A DNA stretch of 64,000 nucleotides from Bradyrhizobium guangzhouense (GTDB lineage Bacteria > Pseudomonadota > Alphaproteobacteria > Rhizobiales > Xanthobacteraceae), in assembly GCF_004114955.1 (NCBI RefSeq), contig NZ_CP030053.1, forward strand, positions 806,001-870,000, given 5' to 3'. Position 1 is the stretch's first letter. Each line of letters opens with the position of its first letter. Positions 25,906 to 34,760 of this stretch are shown here, piece after piece. The position numbers were made by a program, and so were the translations under genes. Below the pieces are notes generated by a model. The model ran no database searches. It was not told the origin of the DNA and saw nothing but the letters and a program-made list of their open reading frames with translations.

Positions 25906-28900
25906 ATGGCCTTTCCTCCCTCCTCCTTCGCTTCCGAGCGCGTGGCGTCCGATCGAGTTCCTGGCGCTGGCGTCACTGCGGTGCTCGGGCCGACCAACAC
26001 CGGCAAGACCCATCTCGCCATCGAACGGATGCTCGCGCATTCCTCGGGGCTGATCGGCCTGCCGCTGCGCCTCTTGGCGCGCGAGGTCTATAACAAGATC
26101 GTCGCCCGGGTCGGCCCCGAGGCCGTGGCGCTGGTGACGGGCGAGGAGAAGATCAAGCCGAAATCGCCGCGCTATTGGGTCTCGACCGTCGAGGCGATGC
26201 CGCGCGATCTGGACGTCTCCTTCCTCGCCGTCGACGAGATCCAGATCGCCTCCGATCTCGAGCGCGGCCACGTCTTCACCGACCGCATCCTCAACCGCCG
26301 CGGCCGCGACGAGACGCTGCTGCTGGGCGCTGCGACCATGCGCCCGATCATCGAGCGGCTGTTGCCCGGCGTCTCCATGATCACGCGGCCGCGCCTGTCG
26401 CAGCTGGAATTCGCCGGCGACCGCAAGATCACGCGCCAGCCGCGCCGCACCGCCATCGTCGCCTTCTCCGCCGACGAGGTCTACGCCATCGCCGAGCTGA
26501 TCAAGCGCCAGCACGGCGGCGCCGCCGTCGTGCTGGGCTCGCTCTCGCCGCGCACGCGCAATGCGCAGGTCGAGATGTTCCAGAACGGCGACGTCGATTA
26601 TCTCGTCGCCACCGATGCCGTCGGCATGGGCCTCAATCTCGACGTCGACCACGTCGCCTTCGCCTCCGACCGCAAGTTCGACGGCTTTCAGTTCCGAAGG
26701 CTCACCCCGGCCGAGTTCGCGCAAGTCGCCGGCCGGGCCGGCCGTGCCACGCGCAACGGCACGTTTGGGACGACGGGGCGCTGCGGCCCGTTCGAGCCCG
26801 AGCTGGTGAACGCGCTGCAGAACCACATCGTCGATCCCGTGAAGATGCTGCAATGGCGCAATTCGAAGCTGGATTTCTCCTCGCTCGGCGCGCTGCAGGT
26901 TTCGCTGAACCTCGCCCCCGGCCACGAGACGCTGACGCGGGCGCCGATCGCCGAGGACATGCGCGTGCTCGACCACGCCGCCCGCGACGTCGAGGTGCGC
27001 GATATCGCGCATGGCAAGGCCGCCGTGGAGCGGCTCTGGGAGGCCTGCCAGGTCCCGGATTACCGGAAACTGTCGCCGGCCGCCCATGCCGAGCTGGTGA
27101 CGACGCTCTACGGCTTCCTGATGCAGAAGGGCTGCATCCCCGATTCCTGGTTCGCGGCCCAGATCGACCAGGCCGACCGCATCGACGGCGACATCGACAC
27201 GCTGTCGGCCCGGATCGCACAGATCCGCACCTGGACCTTCGTCGCCAACCGCCCGGACTGGCTGAAAGACCCCGAACGCTGGCAGGGGACCGCGCGGGAG
27301 GTCGAAAATAAATTATCGGATGCGCTCCATGAACGCTTGACTGAGCGTTTCGTTGATCGCCGGACCAGTGTATTGATGCGCCGCCTGCGGGAGAACACGA
27401 GCTTGAATACGGAAATCGGCAAGACCGGCGAAGTTATCGTCGAAGGCCATGTCATCGGCCGCCTCGATGGCTTCACCTTTGCACCGGATGCGGCGGAAGC
27501 CGGCTCCGATGCGAAAGCCTTGCAGGCTGCCGCGCAAGCGGTGCTCGCCGGCGAGATCAATACGCGCGCCGAAAAACTCGGCAACGCGCCGGACGACCAG
27601 TTCGTGCTGACCTCCGACGGCACCATCCGCTGGACCGGCGATGCGGTGGCGCGCCTCGTCGCCGCCGAAGAGGCGCTGCATCCGCGCATCCGCATCATCT
27701 CCGACGAACGCCTGACCGGTGGCCCTCGCGAAAAGGTGCAGGCGCGGCTCGAGCTCTGGCTCAAGACGCATATCGAAAAGCTGCTCGGGCCGATGTTCGA
27801 GCTGTCGAAGGCCGAGGACGTCACCGGCATTGCCCGCGGCATCGCCTACCAGCTCGTCGAGGCGCTTGGCGTGCTCGAGCGTCCCAAGATCGCCAATGAG
27901 CTGAAGGATCTCGATCAGCCTTCGCGCGCGACCTTGCGCAAATACGGCGTCCGCTTCGGCGCCTATCACATCTATTTCCCCGGCATTTTGAAGCCCGCCG
28001 CGCGTGCGCTCGCTGCGCTGTTGTGGGCGTTGAAGCAGGACAATGTCGATCTGTCGGCGCTGTCGGGCGCGCAGCATCTGGCGTCCTCGGGACGCACCTC
28101 GTTCCCGGTCGACAAGAGCTTGCCGCGCGATGCCTATCGCGTGCTCGGCTACAAGCAGGCCGGCGAGCGTGCCGTCCGCGTCGACATCCTGGAGCGCCTT
28201 GCGGACCTGATCCGTCCGGCGCTGGCTTGGCGCGAGAATTCGCCGGGCGAAAAGCCTGCCGGCGCGTTCGATGGCCGCAGCTTCGTGGTGACGCAGGCGA
28301 TGACTTCGCTCACCGGCTCCGCCGGCGAGGATTTCGCCTCGGTGCTGCGCGCGCTTGGCTATCGCATGGAAAAGCGCGCGCCGCTGCCGCCGAAGCCTGC
28401 CGCGCCTGTTGCCGCGGAGACGCCGGTTGCCGAGGCCTCCACCGAGGCGCCTGCGACCGAAGAGGCGGCTGCTGCGCCCGCGGATGCCGCGATCGAAGCC
28501 GTCACCGTCGAAGACGCCCCCGGCATGGAGCAGCATGACGAGGGAGCGCAGGAAGAGCCCACGCTCGACGCTTCGCCCGAAGCGCCCGTCACACCCGAAG
28601 ATGCCCCTGGCATCGCCCCGCCGGCGGAAGAGGCTGCAGCACCTGCCGAGGCTGCCGCAGAAGCCGCTCCCGCCGAGACCGCGGCCACGGAAGCTGCCGC
28701 ATCTCCCGATGCTGCTGCGCCTGTCGAGGCAGCGCCTGCTGAAGCTTCCGCTGCACCGGCCGAGCCCGAGCTCGTCGAAGTCTGGCGTCCCGGCGGTCGT
28801 CACGAGGACCGCAAGCCGCGTCACGAGCGTCATCGCCATCAGCGTCACCACAATCAGCGACCGCAGGCTGGTGCTGAAGCTGGTGCCGCGCCCGCTGAGG

Positions 28901-29319
28901 GCGAGGTCGCGCAGTCGGCCGATGGCGAGAAGCGTAACGAGCGACATCGCCACGGTGGTCATCGTCGCGACGGCGGCAGGGATTTCCGCAAGCCGCGCGA
29001 GGGTGGTGCCGATGGCGCGCCGCGCCAGGAAGGGCGCGACGACAGGAACCGCCGCTTCGAAGGCAAGGACCGCGACAACAAGGACCGGGATCGCAATCGC
29101 GACAACAAGAAGTTCGGCGGCGATCGTGACAAGGGCCGCGACAACAGGGGCCGCGACCGCGACAAGGGCCGCGACCGCCGCGATCGCGAATCCGGTCCGT
29201 CGCTCCGTCCCTACGCCTCGAGCGCCGCCCCGCGTGAGCGCGATCGTCCGGCCGATCCGAACTCGCCTTTCGCCAAGCTCGCCGCGCTGAAGGAGCAGCT
29301 CTCGGGGCGCAAGGAGTAA
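25906..29319 (+). CDS. SUV3-like DExH RNA helicase with long disordered C-terminus
   Basis: A 1137-residue protein. Residues 1-~330 form a RecA-like helicase pair: Walker A GPTNTGKT at 28-35, Walker B DEIQ at 110-113 (the form typical of SUV3 homologues), and motif VI-like QVAGRAGRATRNGTFG. A SUV3-type C-terminal helical region continues to about 830. Residues ~830-985 are Ala/Glu/Pro-rich and ~985-1110 are Arg/Asp/Asn/Lys-rich (runs such as DRDRNRDNK). The mitochondrial SUV3 relative acts with RNA decay enzymes; here a degradosome-like role is inferred. Followed five bases later by an S4 RNA-binding gene. Confidence 0.88.
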   Translation: MAFPPSSFASERVASDRVPGAGVTAVLGPTNTGKTHLAIERMLAHSSGLIGLPLRLLAREVYNKIVARVGPEAVALVTGEEKIKPKSPRYWVSTVEAMPRDLDVSFLAVDEIQIASDLERGHVFTDRILNRRGRDETLLLGAATMRPIIERLLPGVSMITRPRLSQLEFAGDRKITRQPRRTAIVAFSADEVYAIAELIKRQHGGAAVVLGSLSPRTRNAQVEMFQNGDVDYLVATDAVGMGLNLDVDHVAFASDRKFDGFQFRRLTPAEFAQVAGRAGRATRNGTFGTTGRCGPFEPELVNALQNHIVDPVKMLQWRNSKLDFSSLGALQVSLNLAPGHETLTRAPIAEDMRVLDHAARDVEVRDIAHGKAAVERLWEACQVPDYRKLSPAAHAELVTTLYGFLMQKGCIPDSWFAAQIDQADRIDGDIDTLSARIAQIRTWTFVANRPDWLKDPERWQGTAREVENKLSDALHERLTERFVDRRTSVLMRRLRENTSLNTEIGKTGEVIVEGHVIGRLDGFTFAPDAAEAGSDAKALQAAAQAVLAGEINTRAEKLGNAPDDQFVLTSDGTIRWTGDAVARLVAAEEALHPRIRIISDERLTGGPREKVQARLELWLKTHIEKLLGPMFELSKAEDVTGIARGIAYQLVEALGVLERPKIANELKDLDQPSRATLRKYGVRFGAYHIYFPGILKPAARALAALLWALKQDNVDLSALSGAQHLASSGRTSFPVDKSLPRDAYRVLGYKQAGERAVRVDILERLADLIRPALAWRENSPGEKPAGAFDGRSFVVTQAMTSLTGSAGEDFASVLRALGYRMEKRAPLPPKPAAPVAAETPVAEASTEAPATEEAAAAPADAAIEAVTVEDAPGMEQHDEGAQEEPTLDASPEAPVTPEDAPGIAPPAEEAAAPAEAAAEAAPAETAATEAAASPDAAAPVEAAPAEASAAPAEPELVEVWRPGGRHEDRKPRHERHRHQRHHNQRPQAGAEAGAAPAEGEVAQSADGEKRNERHRHGGHRRDGGRDFRKPREGGADGAPRQEGRDDRNRRFEGKDRDNKDRDRNRDNKKFGGDRDKGRDNRGRDRDKGRDRRDRESGPSLRPYASSAAPRERDRPADPNSPFAKLAALKEQLSGRKE

Positions 29320-29323
29320 TCCC

Positions 29324-29602
29324 ACGACCACCGAGCGGCAGCGCCTCGACAAATGGCTGTGGCACGCGCGGGTGGTGAAGGCGCGGACCTCGGCGGCTGA
29401 GCTCGTCGTAACGGGCCACGTCCGCATCAACGGCACGCGCGAGAAATCGCCGGGCCATGCGATCAAGATCGGCGACGTCGTCACCGTCGCGCTCGATCGC
29501 ACTGTGCGCGTGCTCAAGGTGACCGGCTTCAACGAACGCCGCGGCGACGCCGCCTCGGCGCGCGCGCTTTACGAGGAGCTCGGCGACGCAAAGCGCAATT
29601 AA
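29324..29602 (+). CDS. S4-domain RNA-binding protein (Hsp15-like), apparently starting at ACG
   Basis: About 92 residues. The S4 domain core is complete from RLDKWLWHARVVKARTSAAE through VTGHVRINGTREK to GDVVTVALDRTVRVLKV, the Hsp15-type heat-shock/ribosome-rescue RNA-binding family. No ATG, GTG or TTG start lies upstream of RLDKW in this frame before a TGA at 29288-29290. The position that aligns with the family's Met is ACG (29324-29326), seven bases after AAGGAG (29311-29316). The first standard start is GTG 29372, which would remove the first helix of the domain. It follows the helicase stop by four bases. Confidence 0.75.
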   Translation, partial: TTTERQRLDKWLWHARVVKARTSAAELVVTGHVRINGTREKSPGHAIKIGDVVTVALDRTVRVLKVTGFNERRGDAASARALYEELGDAKRN

Positions 29603-29673
29603 TTGCGCTTGGTATTCATTTCTTGGTCGATCAACCACACAAAGCCGTCATGATCGGGCTTTCCCGACCTTGC

Positions 29674-29693
29674 AGCGCGGAGCCATCCGCGCT
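29674..29693. other. Perfect hairpin upstream of fdxA
   Basis: AGCGCGGA and TCCGCGCT form an 8-bp stem with loop GCCA. It lies between the S4 gene and fdxA (41 bp before the latter's ATG). It has a TTTT run 16 bases after the stem, too far for a clear terminator, so it may end the helicase-S4 transcript or affect fdxA translation. Confidence 0.45.
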
Positions 29694-29734
29694 ACGCAAG
29701 CCGCGACTTTTAAGAGAGCTTTTCGGAGCGTTGG

Positions 29735-30073
29735 ATGACTTACGTCGTCACTGAAAACTGCATCAAGTGCAAGTACACCGACTGCGTCGAGGTCTGCCCC
29801 GTCGATTGTTTCTACGAGGGCGAGAACATGCTGGTCATCCATCCTGACGAATGCATCGATTGCGGCGTGTGCGAGCCGGAATGTCCGGCGGACGCCATCA
29901 AGCCGGACACCGAGCCGGGCCTGGAAAAGTGGCTTGAGGTGAACTCGGAATACGCCAAGAGCTGGCCGAATATCACCCAGAAGAAAGAATCGCCTGCCGA
30001 CGCCGAGGAGTTCGACGGGCAGGCGGGCAAGTTCGAGAAATATTTTTCTAAGAACCCTGGCTCCGGAGACTAA
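29735..30073 (+). CDS. fdxA: Ferredoxin FdxA, 7Fe-8S type
   Basis: A 112-residue ferredoxin. The N-terminal cluster region has Cys at 9, 12, 17, 21 and 25 (CIKCKYTDC...CPVDC) and a second [11 protein letters not shown] block at about 42-52, giving a [3Fe-4S] plus [4Fe-4S] pair as in FdxA/azotobacter-type ferredoxin I. The C-terminal ~50 residues are the helical tail of this group. Likely a cytoplasmic electron carrier. Stands alone, upstream of carD. Confidence 0.95.
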   Translation: MTYVVTENCIKCKYTDCVEVCPVDCFYEGENMLVIHPDECIDCGVCEPECPADAIKPDTEPGLEKWLEVNSEYAKSWPNITQKKESPADAEEFDGQAGKFEKYFSKNPGSGD

Positions 30074-30142
30074 AATCCGGCGCAAACTTAACCCTAATAC
30101 CTTCGTCAGCGCCGAAAACCAGCCCTCAAGACCCCTAAATCA

Positions 30143-30170
30143 TTGATTTTTGCGGGAAATGTGCTATATT
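30143..30170 (+). promoter_or_regulatory. Candidate sigma-70 type promoter of the CarD gene
   Basis: TTGATT (30143-30148) and TATATT (30165-30170) with a 16-bp spacer in an AT-rich patch. Transcription would start near 30177, 55 bases before the first ATG of the CarD frame. Confidence 0.55.
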
Positions 30171-30231
30171 GGGCACATTAAGCTGAACCCCCGTCAGCCC
30201 AGTTGGCCCCGTTGGGTTCCCGTGAAACCAA

Positions 30232-31236
30232 ATGTCGAAACAGGGGCGTGGCAGTTTCCGCGCGCAGGCTGTGTCACAGAAAACGCGTAAAAAGAGTACT
30301 TCAGCGAGGGCTTCCCATAAGGAGGCCAAAAAAGTCGCCGCGGCCAGCCGTAGCGCATCAAAGGGTCGGACCGCGACTAAGGCGCCGGCTGCAAAGTCCT
30401 CGAAGAAAAGAAGCGCAATGCCTAACAAGACTGCCAAACCGGCCGCGAAAGCGACCGTTGCCAAGCCTGCTGCTGCCAAGGCTCCCGCTGCCAAGGCTCC
30501 CGCTGCCAAGCCCGTCGCTCCGAAGGCTCCCGTTGCTGCCGCCCCTGCCAAGGCCCCCGTTGCCGCTGCCAAGCCGGCCGTGAAGGCCGCCGCACCTGCG
30601 CCGAAGGTCGAGGAAAAGAAGGTCGTGACCCAGCGTCAGGGCTTCAAGGCCAATGAATTCGTCGTCTATCCCGCTCACGGCGTCGGCCAGATCCTGGCCA
30701 TCGAGGAGCAGGAGATCGCCGGCGCGAAGCTCGAGCTGTTCGTCATCAACTTCATCAAGGACAAGATGACGCTGCGCGTTCCGACCGCCAAGGTCGCCAA
30801 TGTCGGCATGCGCAAGCTGTCCGAGCCGGCGCTGGTGAAGAAAGCGCTGGAGACCCTCAAGGGCCGCGCCCGCGTCAAGCGCACCATGTGGTCGCGTCGC
30901 GCTCAGGAATACGAAGCGAAGATCAACTCGGGCGACATCGTCGCGATCGCGGAAGTCGTGCGCGACCTCTATCGCTCCGAGTCGCAGCCCGAGCAGTCCT
31001 ACAGCGAACGCCAGCTCTATGAAGCGGCGCTCGATCGTCTGTCCCGCGAGATCGCGGTGGTGCAGCACTCGACCGAGACCGAAGCGGTCAAGGAAATCGA
31101 GGCCCAGCTCGCCAAGAGCCCGCGCCGCACCAATGCCAAGGCGGAAGCCGCCGACGGCGAAGGCGAGACGGATGCCGAGGGCGATACCGACGATACCGAT
31201 GGCGACGACACCACCGTCGCCGACGAGGCCGCGTAA
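30232..31236 (+). CDS. CarD-family transcriptional regulator with long basic N-terminal tail
   Basis: Residues about 135-290 of the 334-residue frame form the CarD/CdnL domain (GFKANEFVVYPAHGVGQILA, VPTAKVANVGMRKLS, then the helical C-terminal part with RRAQEYEAKINSGD). CarD binds the RNA polymerase beta lobe and stabilises open promoter complexes. The first ~130 residues are Lys/Ala/Pro-rich, histone-H1-like with AAKAP repeats. The last 40 are acidic (DGEGETDAEGDTDD). A shorter start at ATG 30420 is possible, with the SD weak at both. Followed by a strong terminator. Confidence 0.85.
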   Translation: MSKQGRGSFRAQAVSQKTRKKSTSARASHKEAKKVAAASRSASKGRTATKAPAAKSSKKRSAMPNKTAKPAAKATVAKPAAAKAPAAKAPAAKPVAPKAPVAAAPAKAPVAAAKPAVKAAAPAPKVEEKKVVTQRQGFKANEFVVYPAHGVGQILAIEEQEIAGAKLELFVINFIKDKMTLRVPTAKVANVGMRKLSEPALVKKALETLKGRARVKRTMWSRRAQEYEAKINSGDIVAIAEVVRDLYRSESQPEQSYSERQLYEAALDRLSREIAVVQHSTETEAVKEIEAQLAKSPRRTNAKAEAADGEGETDAEGDTDDTDGDDTTVADEAA

Positions 31237-31266
31237 GCGCTTCGCGGCGTCGTTCGCAAGCAATCA

Positions 31267-31294
31267 AAAGCCCGGCCGTTTGGCCGGGCTTTTT
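31267..31294 (+). terminator. Rho-independent terminator of the CarD gene
   Basis: AAAGCCCGGCC (31267-31277) pairs with GGCCGGGCTTT (31282-31292) around a GTTT loop, then a further T run. It lies 31 bp after the CarD stop and is nearly symmetrical, so it may also end the convergent cyclase gene. Confidence 0.9.
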
Positions 31295-31335
31295 GTTTGG
31301 ATACGTGTTCGAACGGCGGCCAAGCCTCGCCTTGG

Positions 31336-32727
31336 TCAAGCGCGCGGCTGGGTCCAGATCGCGATCGGCCGCTCGAGCCCGCGAATCGCTTGGGGATCGC
31401 GGGCGATCAGCGAGCCAAATGTCTCGGCCGTGCCACCGAGCTCCAGCTTGGCGCGACTGACGAGATCATTGCTTGCGACCAGCGCGCAGTCGAGCGTGCG
31501 GGTCAGCCCTTCCAGTCGGCTCGCCGCATTGACGGTCGCACCGATCACGGCAAATTCCAGGCAGGTGTGCCCGATATCGCCGAGCACCACCGGTCCGTAA
31601 TGCAGGCCGAAGCTGACGCGCATCGGCGATTCGCCGGATGCCCTTCGCCGTGCATTCCAGCCGTCCGCTGCCGCAATCATGGCCTGGGCACAGCGCAGCG
31701 CGTTGCTGGCGTCGCGCGCGCCCGCGAAGGGCGTGCCGAATGTCGCCATCAATCCATCGCCCAGATATTTGTCCAGCGTGCCGTCGTGACGGAATACCTC
31801 CTGCTCCATCAATCCGTGGAATTCGCGAAGCGTCCGCACCACTTCGTCCGGAGAGCGCACATCGGCAAAGGCCGTGAAGCCGACGATGTCCACGAACAGC
31901 ACCGCGATGTCCTGCGTGCGCACCTGCTTCAATGGCTCGTCGTGCTTCGATAGTTCCGTGACGACATTGGGCGAGAAGTAGCGCGCTAGGTTGCCGCGCT
32001 CTCGCTCCACCGCGGCGTGTCGAATCAACAAGTCATTGCTGCGGCGAACCGCGAGCGCCAGTGTTACGGCCACGATCAGGAAGACGACGATTTCCTGGAT
32101 GCGGAGGCCGAATCCGATCGCAGTGGGCGAGATCAGCGCGAGGAGCCTGTGATCGCTACCCACCGCCTCTGCAATGCGCGCGGTCAGTGCGGGATCGCGA
32201 TCAGGTTGCCACCATACCCAGGCTACGCCGATCGCCCAGAGCGCTGCCGTCCAGGTTCCGACCGCAATCACGGTTCGCCAGGAATAGGCCAGCGTGGCGC
32301 CCGCAAGCAGCACGAAGAAGTAGATGAAGTTGCCGAAATGGTATTGCATCGCCACCGGCCAGCGCGTGGTGCCGAACGGGTTCGGGACGACGATGACGAA
32401 AGTGAGAAGCGCCAGGTCGCAGAACAAAAGTGCCAGCTCCGACCGCGACACGCCGACCCGCCCGACCCTGACCTGGGCCCAGCCGATCAGTGCGAACAGG
32501 CCAAGCAGCACCACGTAATAGAGCTGGTCCCATGCCGGGTTGATGGCAAGCAGCAGGCAGGCGATGACGGCCAGCGCGACATAGCGCGCCCGCACGGCCA
32601 GTTGCAGGCCCTCCTTCTTGCCGGCTTCGAGGGCTGCCTGCGCAAACTGAACGGTTTCGGTATCACGCTGGCTGCGCGTCCGCGACAGCGCGGCAGACGA
32701 GCCGAGGCGCTCGACGAGCATTGTCAC
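31336..32727 (-). CDS. Membrane adenylate/guanylate cyclase (class III)
   Basis: About 463 residues from a GTG at 32725-32727 (GAGGAG eight bases upstream). A membrane region with about six hydrophobic segments covers residues 40-230, and the class III cyclase domain about 250-440. The domain shows the metal-binding DIVGFTAFADVRSP, the loop DGLMATFGTPF (with Asp), and VGATVNAASRLEG with the ribose-binding NxxxR pattern. Likely makes cAMP. The membrane part is a MASE-like module of unknown signal. Next gene upstream is the RegA-type regulator, 124 bp away. Confidence 0.88.
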   Translation of the reverse strand: MTMLVERLGSSAALSRTRSQRDTETVQFAQAALEAGKKEGLQLAVRARYVALAVIACLLLAINPAWDQLYYVVLLGLFALIGWAQVRVGRVGVSRSELALLFCDLALLTFVIVVPNPFGTTRWPVAMQYHFGNFIYFFVLLAGATLAYSWRTVIAVGTWTAALWAIGVAWVWWQPDRDPALTARIAEAVGSDHRLLALISPTAIGFGLRIQEIVVFLIVAVTLALAVRRSNDLLIRHAAVERERGNLARYFSPNVVTELSKHDEPLKQVRTQDIAVLFVDIVGFTAFADVRSPDEVVRTLREFHGLMEQEVFRHDGTLDKYLGDGLMATFGTPFAGARDASNALRCAQAMIAAADGWNARRRASGESPMRVSFGLHYGPVVLGDIGHTCLEFAVIGATVNAASRLEGLTRTLDCALVASNDLVSRAKLELGGTAETFGSLIARDPQAIRGLERPIAIWTQPRA

Positions 32728-32851
32728 AGGGCGGTCTCCTCGCTTGGGCCGTTGCAGCACGGCGGCGGCCGTCAGCCGCCGCATCGGGCAGTTTAGTGAG
32801 GCATGGTCGCGAGGTCATCAGCTCGGGTGAGTGTTTTCCTCGCCGCGCGGC

Positions 32852-33385
32852 TCACTTCACCGGCCGCTTCTCGAGCTTCCGTGCCAGGGTGCGTCGGTGC
32901 ATCCCCAGTCGCCTCGCCGCTTCCGAAATATTGAAATCGGTCTCGATCAGCGTCTGGTGGATGCGTTCCCATTCCAGCGTCTTGATCGAGGTCGGCCGGA
33001 CATCCAGCGCGACCTCGGCGTTGCCCTCGGCCTTGGTGAAGGCGGCTTCGATGTCGTCGGTGTTGGAGGGCTTTGCGAGATAGTGGCAGGCTCCTAACTT
33101 GATGGCCTCGACCGCGGTCGAAATGCTGGCGAAGCCCGTCAGCACCACGATCAGCATCTCCTCATCGTGGGTATGCAGCAGCTCGACGCACGCTAGCCCA
33201 GAGGCGCCGCCGAGCTTGAGGTCGACCACGGCGTAGCCGAACGATCGGTCCTCCAGAACCTTCCTGACATCCTCGATGGAAGCAGCGAGCACGACCTCAT
33301 AGCCACGGCGTTCGAACGAGCGCTTCAGCGTGCGCGCAAAGCCTTCGTCGTCCTCGACGACGATGAGCGAACGGTCAGGCGTCAA
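32852..33385 (-). CDS. RegA/ActR/PrrA-type response regulator
   Basis: A 177-residue regulator: receiver domain residues ~1-125 with acidic E11/D12/D13, phosphoacceptor D55, T83 and K105, then a linker with Pro, then a Fis-type HTH at ~140-177 (IHQTLIETDFNISEAARRLG, RTLARKLEKR), the short form of RegA. RegA regulates photosynthesis, nitrogen fixation and respiratory oxidases in response to redox state. Its start overlaps the kinase stop by 11 bases; the two are translationally coupled. Confidence 0.9.
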   Translation of the reverse strand: MTPDRSLIVVEDDEGFARTLKRSFERRGYEVVLAASIEDVRKVLEDRSFGYAVVDLKLGGASGLACVELLHTHDEEMLIVVLTGFASISTAVEAIKLGACHYLAKPSNTDDIEAAFTKAEGNAEVALDVRPTSIKTLEWERIHQTLIETDFNISEAARRLGMHRRTLARKLEKRPVK

Positions 33386-34760
33386 AGCTGCCTCCGATCG
33401 CGAGCGTGGCGAGCGGCAGCGTCAGGCGGACCGTGGCGCCGCGTTTCCTGTGATTCTCCGCCGTTACGCTGCCCCCTAGCTTGCGCACCACGTTCACCAC
33501 CAGGAACAGACCGAGCCCGCCTCCGGCGCGGCCCTTGCTCGATTGATAGGGTTTTCCGAGCTGCGCCAGCATTTCCGCTGCGAAGCCCGGGCCGCGGTCG
33601 CTGATCGAGAGCACCAGATTGTCACCCTCGCGTTCGGCGACCAACTCCACCCACTCGCGCGAGACTTCGTAGGCATTGTCGAGGACGTTGAAGATCACCT
33701 GCTTCAGCGCGATGTCGGAGACGATCGCGACGTCCTCGCCGAATGTGTTGATGAAATAGAGCGTCCGCGCCGAGCGGGCGTCGCGCCATTCCTCGACCAG
33801 CGCAGTGACGAAGGCGGTCACGGTCGTCGGCGAGGATCCTTCGCCGCGCGCCTCGCCGGCCGACACCAGAATGCCCGTCACGATGCTTTTGCAGCGCTGC
33901 AGCGAAGTCTCCATCTCCGTGAGGTCTTCGGCAAGCTCTTGATCCGCGGCGAGGTCCGGCATGCGGCGCCAGTCGCTGAGGATGACGGAGAGCGAGGCGA
34001 GCGGCGTGCCTAGCTCATGTGCGGCGCCGGAGGCCAGCAGGCCCATGCGGACGATGTGGTCCTGCTCGGCCGCATGCTGGCGCAGCGCCGCTAGGTGCGC
34101 GTCGCGCTGGCGCAAATTCCTGTTGATGCGGGTGACGAACACGACCAGCAACACGGCATTGAGGACGAAGCCCAGCAACATGCCGGCCACGGTGAGCGTA
34201 TAGGTCTCGCTCAGCGGGTTTGGCGGCAGGTCCAGCGGCCGGTAGGCCATGGTCAGCCAGACGAAGCTTGCGCAGCTCAGTGCCACCAGCGACCAGGTCG
34301 AGCGGGCGTCGAGCAGCACCGCGCCGAGGGTGACCTGGAGCAGAAACAGCGAAGTGAAGGGATTGGTCGCGCCGCCGCTGAGATAGAGCTGTGCAGTCAG
34401 CGCCGCGACGTCCAGCATCAGCGCGACCAGCAGCTCATTGTTGGTGATCGCGGCGCGATGGCGTACCCAGACCAGGCTCGAGACGTTGAGCAGCACCAGC
34501 GCGCCGATCACCGCGCCCATGCGGGTCAAGGGCAGGGGGATGCCGAGCCAGAAATGCACGCCTCCAATGGTCACGATCTGGCCGACCACAGCGGTCCAGC
34601 GCAGCTGGATCAGCAGCGCCATGTTCTTGCGGTTGGTCTCGTCGTCGGTGGGGGCAGCGCCGACCAGCTCGCTGCGCGCGTCCGCCTGCGATTGCAGCGT
34701 GACAGCTAGCTCGCCAAAATTAGTCCCGTCGTCAGGTCGGTTCGACGATCGTTCCAGCAT
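33375..34760 (-). CDS. RegB/ActS/PrrB-type redox sensor kinase
   Basis: A 461-residue membrane kinase with about six TM segments (residues ~50-210) and the ubiquinone-binding GGATNPF at 129-135. The dimerisation domain has the H-box with phosphoacceptor H248 (AAHELGTPLASLSV) and a conserved Cys at 290 (SLQRCKSIVTG) that matches the redox-active cysteine region of RegB. The ATPase domain (NVLDNAYEVSRE, DRGPGFA, GGLGLFLV) completes it. All features fit quinone-pool/redox sensing. It overlaps the SURF1 gene by 29 bases and follows the cyo genes. Confidence 0.92.
   Translation of the reverse strand: MLERSSNRPDDGTNFGELAVTLQSQADARSELVGAAPTDDETNRKNMALLIQLRWTAVVGQIVTIGGVHFWLGIPLPLTRMGAVIGALVLLNVSSLVWVRHRAAITNNELLVALMLDVAALTAQLYLSGGATNPFTSLFLLQVTLGAVLLDARSTWSLVALSCASFVWLTMAYRPLDLPPNPLSETYTLTVAGMLLGFVLNAVLLVVFVTRINRNLRQRDAHLAALRQHAAEQDHIVRMGLLASGAAHELGTPLASLSVILSDWRRMPDLAADQELAEDLTEMETSLQRCKSIVTGILVSAGEARGEGSSPTTVTAFVTALVEEWRDARSARTLYFINTFGEDVAIVSDIALKQVIFNVLDNAYEVSREWVELVAEREGDNLVLSISDRGPGFAAEMLAQLGKPYQSSKGRAGGGLGLFLVVNVVRKLGGSVTAENHRKRGATVRLTLPLATLAIGGSFDA

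Noticed and set aside
27313..29532. A 739-residue minus-strand frame opposite the helicase
   Set aside because: Antisense to the helicase and to its repetitive tail; the residue runs mirror the tail and no family is visible.
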